From NCBI GenBank assembly GCA_017454075.1, contig JAFTDQ010000137.1:1-11679 (forward strand): 11,679 nt of DNA, written 5' to 3'. Position 1 is the first letter of the stretch. The number at the start of each line of letters is the position of its first letter. The notes under the pieces were generated by a model. The model ran no database searches. It saw nothing but the letters and a program-made list of their open reading frames with translations, and had not been told where the DNA came from. Made by a program: the position numbers and the translations under genes. Shown one piece after another: positions 8,004-11,679 of the stretch. The DNA is from Clostridia bacterium. GTDB taxonomy: Bacteria > Bacillota_A > Clostridia > Oscillospirales > CAG-272.

Positions 8004-9389
8004 TCATCTTCCGCCTATCATTATTTTGCAGCGGAGCGCGGGACCGCCCATACCGACCGGCATCGGCTGCTTTTTTCCGCAGAATCCGCTCGACGACCAG
8101 GTGACGTCCTTCGATACCATATCGACGGTCCTGAGCATTTCGAAAGCGACGCCCGTCACCGTCGTATCGAGCAGAGCGCGACCGAGCTTCCCGTTCTTTA
8201 TCTCGTATCCCATGCTGACCCCAAACATGAACTCTCCGGTCAGATCCGCCTGCCCGTTGCTCGAATCAATGAGGTAATATCCGTCGTCGACCGAAGAAAT
8301 CATGTCCTCGAGGCTGTCCTTCCCCGGGAGGATGCAGGTGTTTCTCATCCTGATAAGAGGCTCGTCTCCGAAGGCCCAGGCCCTCGCGTTTCCGGTTGGT
8401 CCGACGCCGAAATGCTGAGCGCTCTCACGGCTGTGCATATACCCCGTGAGTATGCCGTCCCTGATGAGCACGGCGTCGCTCGCCTTCGTCCCTTCGTCGT
8501 CGATATAGACGGGAAGCGGAGTCGGTCTGCCGAAGGCCTCGTAAGCAAAGTCCGTGAGGGTGACCATTTCCGAAGCGACCCGCTGCCCGAGGAGCCGCCC
8601 GGCGACGCTCCCGCCGAGCACGAGGTCGGCCTCGACTGTGTGTCCCACCGCCTCGTGTGAGAGCATACCGGTCATCATGCCTCCGAGCACCACGGTTTTA
8701 TATCCCGCGTCGGCGTATACGCCGTTTTTCTTGTCGCAAAGCTGAGAATAAAGCTTTTCGATCCCTTCGTACAGCGGGGTGAGATCGGAAAACCAGTCGT
8801 CTATGCAGCCGAGCCCCCCGAACGGGCGGAACACCTCGACCGGCACGCCGTCCTTCGTTTCCGAGTTCATGAACACGTATATATAGCATCTCGGATAAGT
8901 CGCGCGCCCGTCAAAGGCGTCCGAGGTATAGATGATCTTGTCCTGCGAATCCTCGGTATACACAACCGTGCGGCTCGTCAGATCCGGATATTTCACCGCA
9001 ATATGATCGTCGATTTCCTTGCAGAGGTTAATCGCCCTTTTCTGCTCCAGGTCGATGATCTCCCTTCCGTACGGCACATATCCGCCGCGCTGCGCGGGTG
9101 CCGAGGCAAGGTTTCTCCCGCCGTGGGAAGCGAGAAAAGCGGCGTTTTCCGTTGCCTTGCGGAGAACCGTTTCGGCGGCCTCCTCCGTATATTCTCCGGC
9201 AGACGCGAAGCCGTGCACTCCGTTTCTGCTCACCCTCGCCGAAATACCGGCGGACGAAGAGCGCGCATTTCCGACGAGATTTCCCTTTAAAAGGGTCACC
9301 CGGCGCATCCTGTTCTCGTGCCCGCGGAGGACCGTCTGGGCGTCGTCCGCGAACAGTTCCTTTTTCGACGCAAGAATGTCGTTCAGCAT
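8004..9389 (-). CDS. tldD: TldD, catalytic zinc metallopeptidase subunit
   Basis: This 461-residue protein is slightly shorter than the roughly 480 residues of E. coli TldD. The active-site motif HEAVGH is intact at 245-250 with a following Glu at 253 (SHEAVGHTVEAD). Downstream are the family blocks DDEGTKASDAVLIRDGIL, GYMHSRESA and PTGNARA, and a C-terminal CGKKQPMPVGMGGPAL block. Its Cys437 matches the conserved Cys that helps ligate the metal in known TldD. With TldE it should form a cytoplasmic heterodimer that threads and cleaves unstructured peptides. It is the first gene of the operon, with AGGAGA (9395-9400) 5 nt before the ATG, an extended -10 promoter and a leader hairpin. It is GC-rich compared with the protease gene upstream. 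No RiPP precursor or toxin-antitoxin gene is adjacent, so the target peptide cannot be named. Confidence 0.95.
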   Translation of the reverse strand: MLNDILASKKELFADDAQTVLRGHENRMRRVTLLKGNLVGNARSSSAGISARVSRNGVHGFASAGEYTEEAAETVLRKATENAAFLASHGGRNLASAPAQRGGYVPYGREIIDLEQKRAINLCKEIDDHIAVKYPDLTSRTVVYTEDSQDKIIYTSDAFDGRATYPRCYIYVFMNSETKDGVPVEVFRPFGGLGCIDDWFSDLTPLYEGIEKLYSQLCDKKNGVYADAGYKTVVLGGMMTGMLSHEAVGHTVEADLVLGGSVAGRLLGQRVASEMVTLTDFAYEAFGRPTPLPVYIDDEGTKASDAVLIRDGILTGYMHSRESAQHFGVGPTGNARAWAFGDEPLIRMRNTCILPGKDSLEDMISSVDDGYYLIDSSNGQADLTGEFMFGVSMGYEIKNGKLGRALLDTTVTGVAFEMLRTVDMVSKDVTWSSSGFCGKKQPMPVGMGGPALRCKIMIGGR

Positions 9390-9405
9390 ATTTTTCTCCT
9401 GACAG

Positions 9406-9425
9406 ATCCGCGCCTGAACGCGGAT
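9406..9425 (-). promoter_or_regulatory. Leader hairpin or palindrome before the tldD start
   Basis: A perfect 7-bp inverted repeat (ATCCGCG / CGCGGAT, 6-nt loop) sits between the -10 box and the ribosome binding site, 5 nt from AGGAGA. It lies inside the short (~45 nt) tldD leader. As RNA it could modulate ribosome access or mRNA stability. As DNA it could be an operator just downstream of the start of transcription. Neither role is shown by sequence alone. Confidence 0.55.
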
Positions 9426-9440
9426 TGATTCGTTTTCATT

Positions 9441-9469
9441 ATTATACCACCCGCCGGGAATTTTTGCAA
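9441..9469 (-). promoter_or_regulatory. Sigma-A promoter with extended -10 for tldD-tldE
   Basis: On the minus strand, TATAAT (9441-9446) is a perfect -10 box preceded by TGG, which gives the extended TGnTATAAT form. TTGCAA (9464-9469) is a 4/6 -35 box at exactly 17 bp. Transcription should start near 9434. The -35 box lies only 2 bp from the A/T tract of the adjoining terminator. Confidence 0.82.
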
Positions 9470-9471
9470 AT

Positions 9472-9510
9472 AAAAACGCCGGCGGGGATTCCCCCGCCGG
9501 ACGCTTTTTT
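9472..9510. terminator. Bidirectional rho-independent terminator after the protease gene
   Basis: A 9-bp GC-rich perfect stem, CCGGCGGGG (9479-9487) with CCCCGCCGG (9492-9500), closes a 4-nt loop. On the minus strand it is followed by CGTTTTTA, which ends the protease transcript about 110 nt after its stop. On the plus strand it is followed by ACG and then CTTTTTT. No plus-strand gene was found that needs it, so its working direction is probably minus. Confidence 0.87.
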
Positions 9511-9580
9511 CGGCTTTCGGTGCCCTACTCCCGAAGCCGTCGGATATTACTCAATTACCGGCCGCGTCACAAGACGGCTT
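9511..9580 (-). other. Competing inverted repeats in the protease 3' region
   Basis: Two inverted repeats share one arm. AAGCCGTC (9534-9541) pairs with GACGGCTT (9573-9580) across 31 nt. Alternatively, CCGAAGCCG (9531-9539) pairs with CGGCTTTCGG (9511-9520) across a 10-nt loop, with one bulged base. Both cannot form together. They lie between the protease stop and its terminator. A processing or stability role is possible, and chance is not excluded. Confidence 0.35.
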
Positions 9581-9609
9581 ATGTTTGCAATCGGTTATCC
9601 GTATTATTA

Positions 9610-11337
9610 TCATCTCCATGCCACTCCGAATGGAATGTTGGTGTTATTGCAGTTATTGATGTGCCTTGTGATTTTGATAGTATATGCACCGGCGCCGTCA
9701 TAATCTGATGGCTCAAAATCAACTATGCTACAGTTTGTATCTATTGAAGAATCTCCATATATTATTGAACCGCTTGGAGTTACAATTTTCAGTTCAAGGT
9801 CTGCTATATCTGAAAAGCCCAACCCATTTGTACTTTGATGCCCATTTGAGAGTGTTACCCAACCAAGCCAATTAAGCGAAACTCTTATTCTCGTATCTGA
9901 AGAATACACATTCAATGTGTACGTTTTCGTAACCCCGTTAGCAATCGTTCCAGTTTTAAATCTTGTGTTATGATTGACAAAACACGCTCCCACAGCATCA
10001 ACAATACCAGAGCCCAGGTAACCGTATCCGGGTAATGACGGGACATAACTATTGTAAGAAGTCATATTTATGCTTGACGCAAGAATTGCTTTCATAACAT
10101 CCTGTTTTGTTTTCAACGCAACCCTCTGCTGACAAAGCAATGCTACAATTCCAGTAACCTGAGCAGCAGCATAACTCGTTCCGTTTAATCCCGAATATGT
10201 TGATACACTCAAACCAACGCATGGTGCACAAATATCCGGTTTCCTGCATCTTGTAAAACTAGTCTGATATGATGAGATTACAAAAACGTCGTCATCAGTG
10301 TAAGAGGTTGTTCTATTGTCATCAAGTCCTCCGACCGTTATGGCATTGTATGCCATTCCAGGAGAAGTGATTCCGGATGATCCTAAATCACCCGCCGATT
10401 TAACGAAATGAACATCATCCCAACAAGCAATGTGATTAACCCATTTAGCCGTTGTTCCTGCATAACCATCAGAATCAACTCCAAATCGACAACTTGCATT
10501 TATGACATTTACACCCTGTCCAATAAGCCACTCAATAGCCCCTAAATATGTGGTATCATTTTCTGATTGACTTAATTTGGCACAATAGTATGTAGCATCC
10601 GGTGCTATTGAATACATTATCAAAAAAACCGCATTCGCATGGTTAGATGTAGAAGGTATCGGTGTATTGGGACGAATTGTTATGGTGTAATTGTTCAGTA
10701 TTGAACTGTCCGGAATGTTACTTTCAACCATACCAATTTTCACACCGCTGCCCGTATATCCGTAATAAGAAGCGTTGTGAACCTCGGTAACCCTTGTCAC
10801 GGCGTTTGCTATTGACATTTCATCTTGCACTTCGGTTTTGTAAATGTCAATGAACCACAGATTTTCATTTGCCGATAATTCAAAGATATTATCCGAAGTC
10901 ATGTTTGCGATAACTACCGGCGAATAGTGCGAAACGTATACGATTTCGTCGATGTAATCTATACTGCTTAGGATTCTCTCGTTATAATCCTGATATGATT
11001 CCGCCTCGGCATTCCGTTTCGCCATTATGTAGCCGTCGACGATCTCGACCGGGATGTCCTCATCGCTTTCCATAAGTTTGTCGAAGGCTATGGGATCCAT
11101 CCCTACGGCTTCGATTGCTGCCACTCTGTTCGCTTCGTGGTCAACGTCATCGTTAAACCATATCGTAACGGGAATAAGATCATCGGGCTCGTGAAGGTCT
11201 ATCTCTTCACGAAGCGCTTCCGTGATCTTTTCCTCGTCCGGCCCTGCATTCGCGCTTGTCCCTGTGGAAACGGCGCAAACAATGAGCACTATACAAAGAA
11301 ACACGGTCATAATTTTCTTAAGGATAATCATTTCCAT
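9610..11337 (-). CDS. Secreted subtilisin-like (S8) serine protease, variant triad
   Basis: Numbered from ATG at 11337 (575 residues). A signal peptide covers about 1-31: KK, a long hydrophobic core (VFLCIVLIVCAV), then likely cleavage after SANA. An acidic propeptide-like region runs to about 180. The S8 domain follows: MVESNI holds Glu205 at the position of the catalytic Asp, SNHANAV holds His233, VINASCRFG holds the oxyanion Asn280, and NGTSYAAAQVTG holds the nucleophile Ser388. The last ~120 residues look like a beta-sandwich (SDIADLELKIVTPSG ... GAYTIKITR), as in many secreted subtilases. No LPxTG or other anchor is seen. AAAGGGAG (11343-11350) fits ATG 11337; an upstream in-frame GTG at 11343 overlaps that site. 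The coding region below about 10900 is clearly AT-rich (about 38% GC in one 60-base line) compared with both its own 5' part and the tld genes, suggesting transfer or domain exchange. The family call is firm; full catalytic competence is uncertain. Confidence 0.9.
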   Translation of the reverse strand: MEMIILKKIMTVFLCIVLIVCAVSTGTSANAGPDEEKITEALREEIDLHEPDDLIPVTIWFNDDVDHEANRVAAIEAVGMDPIAFDKLMESDEDIPVEIVDGYIMAKRNAEAESYQDYNERILSSIDYIDEIVYVSHYSPVVIANMTSDNIFELSANENLWFIDIYKTEVQDEMSIANAVTRVTEVHNASYYGYTGSGVKIGMVESNIPDSSILNNYTITIRPNTPIPSTSNHANAVFLIMYSIAPDATYYCAKLSQSENDTTYLGAIEWLIGQGVNVINASCRFGVDSDGYAGTTAKWVNHIACWDDVHFVKSAGDLGSSGITSPGMAYNAITVGGLDDNRTTSYTDDDVFVISSYQTSFTRCRKPDICAPCVGLSVSTYSGLNGTSYAAAQVTGIVALLCQQRVALKTKQDVMKAILASSINMTSYNSYVPSLPGYGYLGSGIVDAVGACFVNHNTRFKTGTIANGVTKTYTLNVYSSDTRIRVSLNWLGWVTLSNGHQSTNGLGFSDIADLELKIVTPSGSIIYGDSSIDTNCSIVDFEPSDYDGAGAYTIKITRHINNCNNTNIPFGVAWR

Positions 11338-11342
11338 AAACA

Positions 11343-11350
11343 CTCCCTTT
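11343..11350 (-). promoter_or_regulatory. Ribosome binding site fixing the protease start
   Basis: AAAGGGAG on the minus strand ends 5 nt before ATG 11337, a good spacing. The in-frame GTG at 11343 would overlap the site and so is unlikely. A further ATG at 11331 is 11 nt away, which is possible but less well spaced. Confidence 0.65.
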
Positions 11351-11384
11351 CAAAGGATAACCAACTCTTGCTTATACAGTTCCA

Positions 11385-11414
11385 TTTGAGTGATTTCCTC
11401 AAAAAATGATCACT
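11385..11414 (-). other. Overlapping inverted repeats across the upstream gene's stop
   Basis: AGTGAT (11389-11394) can pair with ATCACT (11409-11414), and TTTGAG (11385-11390) can pair with CTCAAA (11398-11403). The pairs share bases, so only one hairpin can form. No U-tract follows in the direction of transcription, so this is not a convincing terminator. A weak TATAAG (11371-11376) lies just downstream without a recognisable -35 box. Whether the protease has its own promoter or is read from the upstream gene is unresolved. Confidence 0.3.
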
Positions 11415-11679
11415 TAATATAAAGCGCCTTGGAATTTATATTTTGCCGGAAATACAATGTTTCCTCATCCAAGAGCTGATTGGGCCATTTGTCCTGTATT
11501 GCCTCCCAGTTGACAGTATCGGGATCGACGTATCCAAACAGCCAATCGTCGCCGAACGGTTTTTGGGGAGCGTAGAACAATTCCGTTTCATAGTCGAGTT
11601 TGCCAAGAAGAGACTTCACCTGTGCAGCGGTCCCGAAGGCAACGCAATATCCCCTGAGCGAGGCAAGCGTGTTTGCCCA
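11410..11679 (-). CDS. C-terminal part of an unrecognised protein, 5' end off window
   Basis: The frame is open from the window edge to TGA at 11410, giving 89 residues that begin WANTLASLRGYCVAFG and end NSKALYIK. There is no stop upstream within the window. The in-frame GTG at 11619 has no ribosome binding site ahead of it (the bases before it encode GTAAQ), so it is probably an internal valine. The segment is rich in aromatic and acidic residues (ETELFYAPQKPFGDDWLFGY, then DPDTVNWEAIQDKWPNQLL) and looks like a soluble folded domain, with no membrane segment or signal peptide in view. I do not recognise the family. The stop lies 72 nt before the protease start with no convincing terminator between, so the two may be cotranscribed. 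A functional link to proteolysis is only a possibility. Confidence 0.65.
   Translation of the reverse strand, partial: WANTLASLRGYCVAFGTAAQVKSLLGKLDYETELFYAPQKPFGDDWLFGYVDPDTVNWEAIQDKWPNQLLDEETLYFRQNINSKALYIK

Noticed and set aside
7869..8660. Plus-strand open frame of 263 codons
   Set aside because: It is antisense across the tldE start and tldD, both of which are firmly identified by family motifs.
8652..9389. tldD as a stand-alone thermolysin-type (HExxH) metalloprotease
   Set aside because: The motif is HExxxH, and the C-terminal Cys block and a TldE partner gene are present, which is specific for the TldD/TldE family.
9098..9703. Plus-strand open frame of 201 codons spanning tldD 5' end and the intergenic region
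   Set aside because: It crosses a promoter, a terminator and two minus-strand genes, and its Arg/Pro-rich product looks like a shadow translation.
11619..11619. GTG start for a 69-residue stand-alone protein
   Set aside because: There is no ribosome binding site before it and the frame stays open to the window edge, so a longer protein entering from outside is more likely.

Overview
The window looks like a chromosomal segment from a Gram-positive, Clostridia-type gut or rumen anaerobe (Oscillospiraceae/Christensenellales-like; inferred, not proven). The reasons are strong AGGAGG-type ribosome binding sites, consensus sigma-A promoters, short U-tracted terminators, a giant secreted repeat protein of the style common in such genomes, and moderate GC content. 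Every supportable gene lies on the minus strand, so transcription runs from high to low coordinates. No tRNA, rRNA, CRISPR array, insertion sequence or phage gene was seen.

Layout in the direction of transcription. (1) 11679-11410: the last 89 residues of an unrecognised protein whose start lies outside the window. (2) 11337-9610: a secreted subtilisin-family (S8) serine protease of about 575 residues, more AT-rich than its surroundings, with Glu where the catalytic Asp normally sits. (3) 9609-9390: an intergenic stretch with competing inverted repeats, a bidirectional terminator, and a promoter plus leader hairpin for the next operon. (4) 9389-8004 and 7984-6677: a two-gene operon encoding TldD (catalytic metalloprotease subunit, HExxxH plus C-terminal Cys) and TldE/PmbA (non-catalytic partner), followed by a terminator at 6592-6621. 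(5) 6524-6496: a near-consensus promoter driving a giant open frame from 6437 to beyond base 1. This encodes at least 2145 residues of a secreted modular protein with a signal peptide, two diverged tandem modules of about 490-510 residues, a beta-helix-like segment and a clostridial beta-repeat at the window edge.

The three transcription units appear to be independent, since each has its own promoter and/or terminator. Two encode exported proteins (the protease and the giant protein). The TldD/TldE pair is cytoplasmic and would form a heterodimeric peptidase acting on unfolded peptides. No candidate RiPP precursor or toxin-antitoxin partner for TldD/E was found here, so its substrate is unknown. 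The likeliest novelties are the giant modular protein, the variant active site and mosaic composition of the protease, and the structured leader of the tldD operon.
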